Assembly: GCA_900541335.1 (NCBI GenBank)
Contig: UQJC01000065.1
Span: 1 to 8,920, forward strand
Reading direction: 5' to 3'
DNA length: 8,920 nucleotides
From: an uncultured Prevotella sp.
GTDB lineage: Bacteria > Bacteroidota > Bacteroidia > Bacteroidales > Bacteroidaceae
Below, one piece after another: positions 1 through 6,306 of this stretch (positions are counted from its first letter, which is position 1; each line of letters opens with the position of its first letter). The translations under genes and the position numbers were made by a program. The notes below the pieces were generated by a model, which saw nothing but the letters and a program-made list of their open reading frames with translations, was not told where the DNA came from and did not search any database.

Positions 1-293
1 AGTGCGGAGGTGTAAAAAGTGCGCTTTCTTAAAGGTTTACACGGTCATACCCCTAAACAATCTGCTTTTTTAATAGTCCGCACAGTGCGGAGGCGCAAAA
101 AATGCGCTTTTTCAATGGTCCGCACTGTCATAACCCCTAAACAATCTGCTTTTTTGATAGTCCGCACAGTGCGGAGGTGCAAAAAATGCGCTTTTTCAAT
201 GGTCCGCACTGTCATAACCCCTAATCAATCTGCTTTTTTGATAGCCCGCACTGTGCGGAGCTCTACAAAAACCGCTTTTTCGATAGTTTGCAC
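1..293. repeat. Tandem array of alternating 42-bp half-units (84-bp super-repeat), cut by the window edge
   Basis: Seven consecutive half-units of 42 bp (one is 41) alternate between two types. Type A (1-42, 84-125, 168-209, 252-293) begins AGTGCGGAGG. Type B (43-83, 126-167, 210-251) begins TGTCATAACCCCTAA. Both types end in the same kind of tail, a GCTTTTT run, then ATRG, then heptamer TCCGCAC. The heptamer or a variant starts at 36, 77, 119, 161, 203, 245 and 287, so its spacing is almost exactly 42. The A units at 84 and 168 differ by one base, and the B units at 126 and 210 by two. The outermost A units (1 and 252) are diverged, as is usual for tandem arrays homogenised from the centre. 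The array lies beyond the 3' end of malQ and starts at base 1, so more copies may lie to the left. I do not recognise it as a named family. It could be a BIME-like intergenic palindrome array or a protein-binding array. Confidence 0.9.
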
Positions 294-400
294 ACTGCGT
301 AAGCATGATTTCAGTACCAGGAGGTTCTATTGGGAGTCTGAATGCGGAAGAAAAAGGGAGATTTTGTTCGGTTGTTCTAATCATCGCTATAGTATAGAAC
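294..400. other. Non-coding remainder between the repeat array and the malQ terminator
   Basis: This stretch has no recognisable gene. It contains a small inverted repeat, GTTCTA (374-379) with TAGAAC (395-400), a 6-bp stem with a 15-base loop, directly beyond the T-run of the malQ terminator. Open frames crossing it on either strand have no family resemblance and appear to be chance. Confidence 0.5.
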
Positions 401-471
401 AAAAAAGGATTCCTCGAAGGATTCAGATGTTACTACATGAAACAATTCCGAATCTTTACTTCGAGGAATCC
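401..471 (-). terminator. Rho-independent terminator of malQ with long, partly paired loop
   Basis: GGATTCCTCGAAG (407-419) is an exact 13-bp inverted repeat of CTTCGAGGAATCC (459-471). Inside it GATTC (420-424) can pair with GAATC (450-454), with a 4-base bulge, leaving an apical loop of 25 bases. On the minus strand the stem is followed at once by six T (complement of A401-406), as expected for an intrinsic terminator. It sits 16 bp past the malQ stop codon. There is no matching T-run on the plus strand, so it acts leftwards. Confidence 0.8.
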
Positions 472-487
472 AGTAAGGAGAACCGAT

Positions 488-3151
488 TTATTGCACAATC
501 AAGTTACGCAACTTCTCATTGAATGCAGTTGAGAGAACCAACTGTTCTAGGGTAAGATGCATTCGGTAGCGCCAATATTGGTCAGGGTTTGCAGGTACAT
601 TGATTTGTTCCCGTTCAGGATGCTTGCTACGCAGGGTAGGAGAGATGGCCAACAAGTCTTGGAGAGCCAAGAGACAGAGCATGGACGGACTCTCTATGTG
701 ACGACGAACTATCTCCTCGCAGACTTCAGGCGTAGCTTCTTGCGGAGCTTCACCTTTATGCCCCAAAGCTTCTCGCCAAAAGGCTTGGGTCTGTTCACGG
801 TTTTCCTGCCACCAAAGGCGGAGAGGAGGCATGTCGTGTGTCGCAATGGTAGCCACGCTGAGGTAGGGATTGTGGCTGAGGTCTGCAAAACGGTAGCCAT
901 ATTCCTTGGGCATGCGTTGGATTTCAAGTGACAAAATCTGTAAGCGTTCAAGTACGCCCTTGACTGAAGCAGGTACCATTCCCAGGTCTTCTGCACAAGC
1001 CAACATGCCACTACCTTGTAACGGGTAGAGTCTTAAGGTAGGATGAAGCGTATCGGCACTGTGTGTGACAGCGGGAATCTTCTTCATGGCTTCGTCGGCC
1101 CAGAATTGGTTGTGGCGTGTATAGAAGAAGTGGTCATGCAGGTGGTTGAAAGCCGCTTGGTTGGCTGGTGAGAGTTCGTGGAAGCAACGGGTTGTTTGAG
1201 CACCGACACGGGGATGATAGCGTCCGGCTTCGTCAGCATCGGCAAGGAAGAGCACTTCGGTGGCAATGTCCATGAGTTTGCGGCATATCGCAGGGTCGGC
1301 AATCCTTGCTTGAAGCTCCTTTTGCGTACGGAAGCCTTCACGGAACTCATAACGTCCGTCTGATGCTTGTTCCATGACTTGTGTAAGGAGCGTACCTCCT
1401 ATTTCGGCTTGCCACTCGTGGAAAGCCTCTGCCGAGAGTGAAGGAACAACGTAGCGTTGTACATCTTCAGTAAAACCAAATTGACGAATCTCGTCTAAGG
1501 TGTATGGGAGAGCCGGACGGAAGCGACCTAATAATCCATCAACCTGATAAGAAGGGATTTCCCAAATACGGAAGAAGCCCAACACGTGGTCGATGCGGTA
1601 AGCATCGAAGTAGCGTTCCATGTGGAGCAGGCGACGTTGCCACCAACGGTAGCCGTCTTTTGCCATCTCGTCCCAATTGTAAGTAGGGAAACCCCAATTT
1701 TGTCCGTGAACGGCAAAGCCATCAGGGGGCGCACCCGCTTGTCCGTCGAAGTGGAACAAGCGGTTGTCTATCCAGGCCGGCACGCTGTCGGGACAGATAC
1801 CGATTGGAATATCCCCCTTGAGAATAATGCCCAACTGGCGCGCTTCTTCATGGACGGCACGCATTTGTCGGTCAAGCAGAAATTGCAAGAACTTATAGAA
1901 GGTCTGTGACTCAATCAGTGCTTCGTCTTCATTTTTCCCATGTTGGGCTTCTACCGGCCAGTGGCGGAAGTTTGCCGTGCGGTATCGGTCGCGGTTGGCA
2001 CAGAAGCGCGCATAAGGCAACAACCACTCCTCGTGGTCACTGACAAAGTTTTTATAGTCTGCGCTTCGCAAGACCGTACCACCCAATTCTTGGAAGAGAT
2101 CACGGGCAAAATACATCTTGAGCTTGAGCACCTCTTCATAGTCGACCTCGTCTAACAGGTTGAGTGCCTGGGCAGCACTTCGATGGTGGGCAAAAGCACG
2201 GGAATGCTTCCACTCGCGCGGGTCGAGGTAGATGGGATGAAGGGCAAAAACCGAGATGCCGTTGTAGGGATAGGAATCACGCCAGGTAAACGAACGCGTG
2301 GTGTCGTTGATGGGCAACAATTGAACGGCTTGTAAGCCCGTGTCGGCTGCCCAACGTACAAAGAAACGTAAGTCACCAAAATCACCGATACCAAAGCTAC
2401 CCTCACTACGCAGTGAGAAGACTGGTATCACGCATCCTACTCCCTTCCACTGTGGGAGTGAGATGGCGGGTGCTTCGTCTTGACGTATGGCAGAGGCGGT
2501 TGAGGGTATGGCGGTGGGGAGCAATTCACGGTCATTCCCTTCTTCCCAAATGGCAAAATCAGGGTCGAGTGGGTCAATCAATACATATTTATAATGTACT
2601 CCCGCTTCGAAGTCGGATTTTTGGAGGGGCAAGTTCCATTCATAGGTTCCGGAACGTTGCAATATACGCGCCTTTTTAATTTGCCAAGCTCCCCACTCGG
2701 GCGTATTGCCTACAACCGCCCATCGTTTACCGTCAGTAGGTGGAAGGGCGTGAAGCAAGAGCAGGTAAGGCTCTGTTAAGTGCTCCAAGTGTAGTTGGTC
2801 ACCGCCTCGTGGCAACATGACGCATTGATTAAAGGCAGAACGCTGATAAAGTGGAGGCAGGCATTCGTTGGCCCACACATCGGCAAATACGACTTCAGTC
2901 CGATGATTGAAGTAAAACATACGCCAACTGTTAGCCTCGATACGAACGGCTTTTCCAGCTTCGTTACATACCTGATAAGCGTGGCGTAAATGGCGGGCAT
3001 CGTCGGGTGCATGAAGTGTTACTTCCCATTGTGTGCCGTTGGTCGTATGCAGACGTGCAGTTTGACAGGTTGCTCCATCAATGGAATAAACGACTTCCAG
3101 GCTTTCGCCCCAATGGGTACAATAATCTATTCGAAAATGGATGGTTTTCAT
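488..3151 (-). CDS. malQ: 4-alpha-glucanotransferase (GH77, DPE2-like with two CBM20 starch-binding domains)
   Basis: This 887-residue cytoplasmic enzyme transfers glucan chains between maltodextrins, or from maltose to a glycogen-like acceptor, releasing glucose. Two CBM20-type starch-binding domains come first, at about residues 3-85 and 125-215; the second carries GNTPEWGAW ending at W156. The GH77 barrel begins near W235. The expected nucleophile is D521 in RIDHVLGF, the acid/base is E721 in AEDLG, and the third catalytic Asp is D773 in THDM. Nucleophile and acid/base are about 200 residues apart, against 47 in the compact Thermus amylomaltase. This extra stretch of roughly 150 residues, together with the paired CBM20s, is the layout of plant DPE2 and many Bacteroidetes MalQ proteins. 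No signal peptide is seen. The ATG at 3151 starts right at the first CBM20 strand. The gene is divergent from the ncRNA and nadE, has its own terminator at 401-471, and appears monocistronic here. Confidence 0.95.
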   Translation of the reverse strand: MKTIHFRIDYCTHWGESLEVVYSIDGATCQTARLHTTNGTQWEVTLHAPDDARHLRHAYQVCNEAGKAVRIEANSWRMFYFNHRTEVVFADVWANECLPPLYQRSAFNQCVMLPRGGDQLHLEHLTEPYLLLLHALPPTDGKRWAVVGNTPEWGAWQIKKARILQRSGTYEWNLPLQKSDFEAGVHYKYVLIDPLDPDFAIWEEGNDRELLPTAIPSTASAIRQDEAPAISLPQWKGVGCVIPVFSLRSEGSFGIGDFGDLRFFVRWAADTGLQAVQLLPINDTTRSFTWRDSYPYNGISVFALHPIYLDPREWKHSRAFAHHRSAAQALNLLDEVDYEEVLKLKMYFARDLFQELGGTVLRSADYKNFVSDHEEWLLPYARFCANRDRYRTANFRHWPVEAQHGKNEDEALIESQTFYKFLQFLLDRQMRAVHEEARQLGIILKGDIPIGICPDSVPAWIDNRLFHFDGQAGAPPDGFAVHGQNWGFPTYNWDEMAKDGYRWWQRRLLHMERYFDAYRIDHVLGFFRIWEIPSYQVDGLLGRFRPALPYTLDEIRQFGFTEDVQRYVVPSLSAEAFHEWQAEIGGTLLTQVMEQASDGRYEFREGFRTQKELQARIADPAICRKLMDIATEVLFLADADEAGRYHPRVGAQTTRCFHELSPANQAAFNHLHDHFFYTRHNQFWADEAMKKIPAVTHSADTLHPTLRLYPLQGSGMLACAEDLGMVPASVKGVLERLQILSLEIQRMPKEYGYRFADLSHNPYLSVATIATHDMPPLRLWWQENREQTQAFWREALGHKGEAPQEATPEVCEEIVRRHIESPSMLCLLALQDLLAISPTLRSKHPEREQINVPANPDQYWRYRMHLTLEQLVLSTAFNEKLRNLIVQ

Positions 3152-3178
3152 GATAAGTGTAGAAAGGATATGTTATTT

Positions 3179-3210
3179 TCAAGGTAAATCCATAGGTTGG
3201 GGGACATCAA
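3179..3210 (-). promoter_or_regulatory. Candidate malQ promoter
   Basis: Read on the minus strand, TTG (complement of 3208-3210) is followed after 21 bases by TACCTTGA (complement of 3179-3186). This resembles the Bacteroidetes -33 TTTG and -7 TAnnTTTG elements, although the -7 box matches imperfectly. Transcription would start about 20 bases before the malQ ATG. It is the best candidate I found upstream of malQ, but modest. Confidence 0.35.
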
Positions 3211-3212
3211 CG

Positions 3213-3282
3213 ATAGCGGAGTAGGAGTGCGCGTAGCAACACACGTTTCCAACAGATAGAGCAAGATGGAAATATCCGCTAT
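3213..3282. repeat. Inverted repeat ATAGCGGA / TCCGCTAT in the malQ upstream region
   Basis: ATAGCGGA (3213-3220) is an exact inverted repeat of TCCGCTAT (3275-3282), 54 bases apart. A nested TTTCC (3246-3250) and GGAAA (3268-3272) could form a second stem. It lies just upstream of the proposed malQ promoter. Role unknown: it could be an operator or chance. Confidence 0.35.
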
Positions 3283-3298
3283 TCTTTATGTAGACATG

Positions 3299-3333
3299 GA
3301 ATAAAGAAGGGTAGGACATCCCCTCTATTATTC
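3299..3333. repeat. Imperfect hairpin in the divergent intergenic region
   Basis: GAATAA (3299-3304) pairs with TTATTC (3328-3333). The stem continues with AGA/TCT and GGG/CCC around single-base bulges, giving about 12 bp with a loop of nine bases (3312-3320). There is no T-run on either side, so it is not a standard terminator. It lies between the malQ promoter region and the ncRNA promoter, with no gene around it. Confidence 0.4.
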
Positions 3334-3437
3334 AACCCCAAACCCGGGTAAAAGTAATAATAAATTAAAGTTCGGGCGAATGTTCGGCTGAATTCTATAG
3401 CTAAACCTATCTTTCGTGAAAAAATCCGAGGTTTTGC

Positions 3438-3468
3438 TTGGGAGTAAATAGTGGAGGCTGTATATTTG
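3438..3468 (+). promoter_or_regulatory. Bacteroidetes-type promoter of the 6S-like ncRNA
   Basis: TATATTTG (3461-3468) matches the -7 consensus TAnnTTTG at every fixed position. A TTG (3438-3440) lies 20 bases upstream, as expected for the -33 element. Transcription would start near 3473-3476, just ahead of the closing stem of the RNA at 3482. Confidence 0.65.
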
Positions 3469-3474
3469 CACCAT

Positions 3475-3655
3475 CATTTTTGGCTGTACCGGTTAGATTG
3501 GGATACTCATCAATAGTTACTTGAAAACCGAGATCAGTTGTATTGTTAATGGCGTGCCGATATGCGCTTGCGTAGGGTCGGATTACAGAGGCAGTATAAC
3601 ACTCAAATCTTTCTTTCGCTCGGAGTTTCATCACATCACTGGTACAGCCTTTTTT
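3475..3655 (+). ncRNA. ssrS: Structured small RNA, probable 6S RNA
   Basis: 6S RNA folds into a rod with a central bubble that mimics an open promoter and sequesters the housekeeping RNA polymerase. Here a transcript of about 180 nt is closed by a 12-bp stem, 3482-3493 with 3638-3649 (one G-U pair), followed directly by T6 (3650-3655). Inward lies an asymmetric bubble (3494-3522 / 3630-3637). Next is a helix with CCGAG (3528-3532) pairing CTCGG (3619-3623) and GAAA (3523-3526) pairing TTTC (3626-3629). After an internal loop comes an 11-bp helix, 3537-3547 with 3590-3600. The apical hairpin has CCGA (3557-3560) pairing TCGG (3578-3581). Size, rod shape, bubble and terminal T-run fit 6S RNA. 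Its own promoter lies at 3438-3468 and nadE starts 76 bases downstream. The strand is set by the T-run and promoter. The main alternative is a nadE leader element, but the terminator argues for a separate RNA. The 6S identity rests on structure only, not on an alignment. Confidence 0.65.
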
Positions 3656-3731
3656 GTATCTATGAAGGCATACCTTTTCGGCCGATAGGCTAAGGGGTAT
3701 GTCTATTGTTTTTAAAAACGTATATCCTAAT

Positions 3732-5693
3732 ATGCAAAACGGATTCATTAAAGTCGCTGCAGGTATTCCTGCCGTGCGTGTGGCTGATTGCGCCTTCAAT
3801 ATTCAACAAATAGAGAACATGATTGCAACAGCTGACGGGCAAGGAGCCGAGATCATCTGTTTGCCTGAACTGTCGGTAACAGCGTATACTTGTCAGGACC
3901 TTTTCTTGCAGCAACTTTTGCTTGATCAGGCAGAGTCGTCGTTGCTCAAGCTGATGGAATTTAGCTTGAATGTAGCCATTACGGCATTGGTTGGTGTTCC
4001 TGTGGTTTACGGTAACAAACTATTCAATTGTGCCGCTGTCATTCAGCGCGGTAAGATCTGTGGTTTGGTGCCTAAGACCTACATTCCTAATTATAAGGAG
4101 TTTAGCGAACAGCGATGGTTTGCTTCTGCTTTGGCGTTAGAGGATCAAAATGTAGAATTGCGTATTTGTGGACAAACAGTGCCGATGGGTCGCAATCTGC
4201 TTTTTACGACTTCTCATTGCACCTTTGGTGTAGAAATCTGTGAGGACCTTTGGTCTCCGATGCCGCCCAGCAACCGTTTGGCATTGGCAGGTGCTGACAT
4301 CATTTTCAATCTGAGTGCCAGCAACGACTTGATTGGCAAGGCCGATTATGTGCGCCGTTTGGTAGAAAGCCAGAGTGCTCGTTTGGTTGCAGGATATGTG
4401 TATGCCAGCTGTGGTTATGGTGAAAGTTCGCAAGACTTGGTGTTTAGTGGCCGTGCCTTCATTTGCGAGAGTGGCAATGTCATTGCTGAAGCGCAGCGTT
4501 TCTCCATGCAGGAGCAAATAGTTTATGGCGAAATCGATGTCGAGCGGTTGCGTGCTGACCGACGAGGTAATACGACTTTCGCTGCAGCGGCTTTTGCGGA
4601 AGGCGTGTTGCCTGGAAAGGAAGTCGAATTGGAACCCTATGTGACCAATGTCCCCTTTGTTCTGACCCGTCAGGTTGATGCCCATCCGTTCATTCCCAGT
4701 GATTCCACTTTGCTTGATGAGCGTTGCGAGGAAATCCTCTGTATGCAGAGTGAAGCCCTGGCGCGTCGCATCGAACATACGCAGGCGCGTACCGTAGTGG
4801 TTGGCATCAGTGGAGGTTTGGATTCTACGCTCGCCTTGCTGGTTGCCGTTCATGCTTTCGATTGCCTCAAGCGCGATCGCCGAGGCATTATCGGTGTGAC
4901 CATGCCCGGCTTTGGTACAACCGATCGTACTTATACCAATGCGTTGGACTTGATGAAAGAATTGGGTGTCACCATCCGTGAAATCAGTATCAAGGAGGCT
5001 GTGACCTTGCATTTCTCAGACATCGGTCACGACATTGCAGTACACGACTTGACTTACGAAAATGCCCAGGCTCGCGAACGTACCCAAATTCTCATGGATA
5101 TTGCCGGACAAATGGGCGGATTTGTAGTTGGAACGGGCGATTTGAGTGAGTTGGCCTTAGGATGGGCTACTTACAACGGTGACCACATGAGTATGTATGG
5201 AGTCAATGCCTCTATACCCAAGACCTTGGTGCGTCACCTCGTACGTTGGGCTGCACGCAATATGGCTGATGAAGCCAGTCGCCTCACTCTGCTTGACATC
5301 GTAGATACTCCCATCAGTCCGGAGTTGATTCCCGCCGACGAGGATGGCAATATTAGTCAGGTAACAGAGGATTTGGTCGGACCGTACGAGTTGCATGATT
5401 TCTTCCTCTATTATGTATTACGTTATGGCTTTACGCCGCAAAAGATCTATTACTTGGCATGTAAGGCTTTCGACGGAACGGGAAACGGCACGGCTTATAC
5501 CGAAGAAACGATTCGTAAGTGGTTACATACCTTCTATCGCCGCTTCTTCGCTCAGCAGTTTAAGCGTTCGTGTATGCCCGATGGTCCTAAGGTGGGAAGC
5601 TGCTCGTTAAGTCCTCGTGGTGACTGGCGTATGCCTTCAGATGCAAGTGCGACTGCTTGGCTGCAAAGTCTGGAGGTAGAAAACGAAGGATAA
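3732..5693 (+). CDS. nadE: Glutamine-dependent NAD(+) synthetase
   Basis: It catalyses the last step of NAD synthesis, ATP-dependent amidation of nicotinate adenine dinucleotide, using ammonia released from glutamine. The 653-residue protein has an N-terminal nitrilase-type glutaminase domain (about 1-280) with triad E46 (LPELSVTAY), K115 (VPKTYIPNY) and C170 (EICEDLW). The C-terminal synthetase domain (about 325-640) has the PP-loop SGGLDS at 360-365, MPGFGTTDRT, and GTGDLSELALGW from 467. All key residues are present, and the length is usual for the two-domain form. I chose the ATG at 3732, not the in-frame ATG at 3699: the protein then begins MQNGFIKVA, where this family normally starts, and the extra 11 residues look like leader. 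The gene follows the 6S-like RNA by 76 bp. A partial -7 match, TACCTTTT (3671-3678), could be its own promoter, but the nearest -33 is too close (14 bases), so read-through from the ncRNA promoter is also possible. Confidence 0.96.
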   Translation: MQNGFIKVAAGIPAVRVADCAFNIQQIENMIATADGQGAEIICLPELSVTAYTCQDLFLQQLLLDQAESSLLKLMEFSLNVAITALVGVPVVYGNKLFNCAAVIQRGKICGLVPKTYIPNYKEFSEQRWFASALALEDQNVELRICGQTVPMGRNLLFTTSHCTFGVEICEDLWSPMPPSNRLALAGADIIFNLSASNDLIGKADYVRRLVESQSARLVAGYVYASCGYGESSQDLVFSGRAFICESGNVIAEAQRFSMQEQIVYGEIDVERLRADRRGNTTFAAAAFAEGVLPGKEVELEPYVTNVPFVLTRQVDAHPFIPSDSTLLDERCEEILCMQSEALARRIEHTQARTVVVGISGGLDSTLALLVAVHAFDCLKRDRRGIIGVTMPGFGTTDRTYTNALDLMKELGVTIREISIKEAVTLHFSDIGHDIAVHDLTYENAQARERTQILMDIAGQMGGFVVGTGDLSELALGWATYNGDHMSMYGVNASIPKTLVRHLVRWAARNMADEASRLTLLDIVDTPISPELIPADEDGNISQVTEDLVGPYELHDFFLYYVLRYGFTPQKIYYLACKAFDGTGNGTAYTEETIRKWLHTFYRRFFAQQFKRSCMPDGPKVGSCSLSPRGDWRMPSDASATAWLQSLEVENEG

Positions 5694-5772
5694 GCTGTGG
5701 CAAGTTGCCAATCGTTCGCCTCTTACTTTAGTGTTAGTCCTTGTAATCATATTTGCTTGGAAATCTATAAAA

Positions 5773-6306
5773 ATGAAATTACTGATATACTCTCTATTTT
5801 TCTGCTGCTTACAGGCTGTCCTTCCTTTGAAGGCACAGTCCGCAGCAGGCTTCTTTGTGCGTGTACATCCCGAACGTGAAACACTTTATGTGGGAGACAG
5901 CATGCTGGTGTCAGTTGTTATCTACAGCACAGACCCTATTTCGAAAGCTACGACCAAGGACAAACTGGAAATCAAAGGCAATTGTTCTATTCGCCGTATT
6001 CCCATCAACCGCGAAGCTTCGGCAGGTCGGATTCGTGAAGGCGGCAAACTTTTCCACACCCTCGTGTGGGCACAGTATATGGTGGCTCCTGCCAAGAAGG
6101 GACGCTACGAGATTAAGCCGATGAAGTTTAAAGCGAACCTTCAGCATGTAGTAAGCATGCCGGATTGGTTTGACCAAATGATGGGTGCTCAACCTGAATA
6201 TCGTTACTATAAGGCAGAAGGATCTTCTGAAGTATTCAAGTTCGAGGTTAAAGAGAAGCCCTTGCGCAACACGCGTGAGATGATGAAGAGTGGAAGGGTG
6301 TTCTGA
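5773..6306 (+). CDS. Exported BatD-like single-domain protein
   Basis: This 177-residue protein has a typical signal peptide: MK, a hydrophobic stretch to about residue 19, and a likely cut after LKA at residue 21 before QSA. There is no convincing lipobox. The mature part resembles one beta-sandwich domain of BatD (oxygen-tolerance family). It contains TLYVGDSMLVSVVIYS, an AQYMVAPAKKGRYEIKPM stretch, and a WFDQMMG segment like the DFFDD segment of BatD, and it ends in a VFKFEVKEKP strand. Full BatD proteins are several times longer, with more such domains and a membrane anchor; this one has neither and stops after a basic tail. No other bat genes are nearby, so its role is unknown. It follows nadE by 79 bp on the same strand and may be co-transcribed. 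The ATG at 5773 is preferred over an upstream in-frame GTG (5731) because it places the signal peptide at the N-terminus. The gap before it holds the palindrome TGGCAA-G-TTGCCA (5698-5710). Confidence 0.75.
   Translation: MKLLIYSLFFCCLQAVLPLKAQSAAGFFVRVHPERETLYVGDSMLVSVVIYSTDPISKATTKDKLEIKGNCSIRRIPINREASAGRIREGGKLFHTLVWAQYMVAPAKKGRYEIKPMKFKANLQHVVSMPDWFDQMMGAQPEYRYYKAEGSSEVFKFEVKEKPLRNTREMMKSGRVF

Noticed and set aside
1..293. CRISPR array
   Set aside because: There are no unique spacers: both alternating 42-bp segments are themselves repeated nearly identically, and no cas genes are present.
407..471. Terminal inverted repeats of a small insertion element
   Set aside because: The enclosed 39 bases are too short for an element, there are no flanking direct repeats, and the adjoining T-run with the position behind malQ explains it as a terminator.
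3699..3731. Upstream ATG for nadE, adding 11 residues
   Set aside because: The family normally begins at the equivalent of MQNGFIKVA, and the added residues look like an A/T-rich untranslated leader.
3475..3731. Riboswitch controlling nadE
   Set aside because: The closing stem plus T6 makes a complete terminated transcript, and I recognise no known NAD-sensing motif. The rod-with-bubble fold fits 6S RNA better, though a leader role cannot be fully excluded.
3407..3799. 130-codon minus-strand frame upstream of nadE
   Set aside because: It overlaps the structured ncRNA and the start of nadE on the opposite strand, with no recognisable domain or promoter.
4137..5012. 291-codon open frame on the minus strand inside nadE
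   Set aside because: It lies wholly antisense to a clearly conserved catalytic protein, its translation resembles no family, and it is explained by codon bias of the real gene.
5731..5772. Upstream GTG start for the BatD-like gene
   Set aside because: It would put 14 extra residues before a well-formed signal peptide. The ATG at 5773 has an A-rich leader and gives a standard N-terminus.
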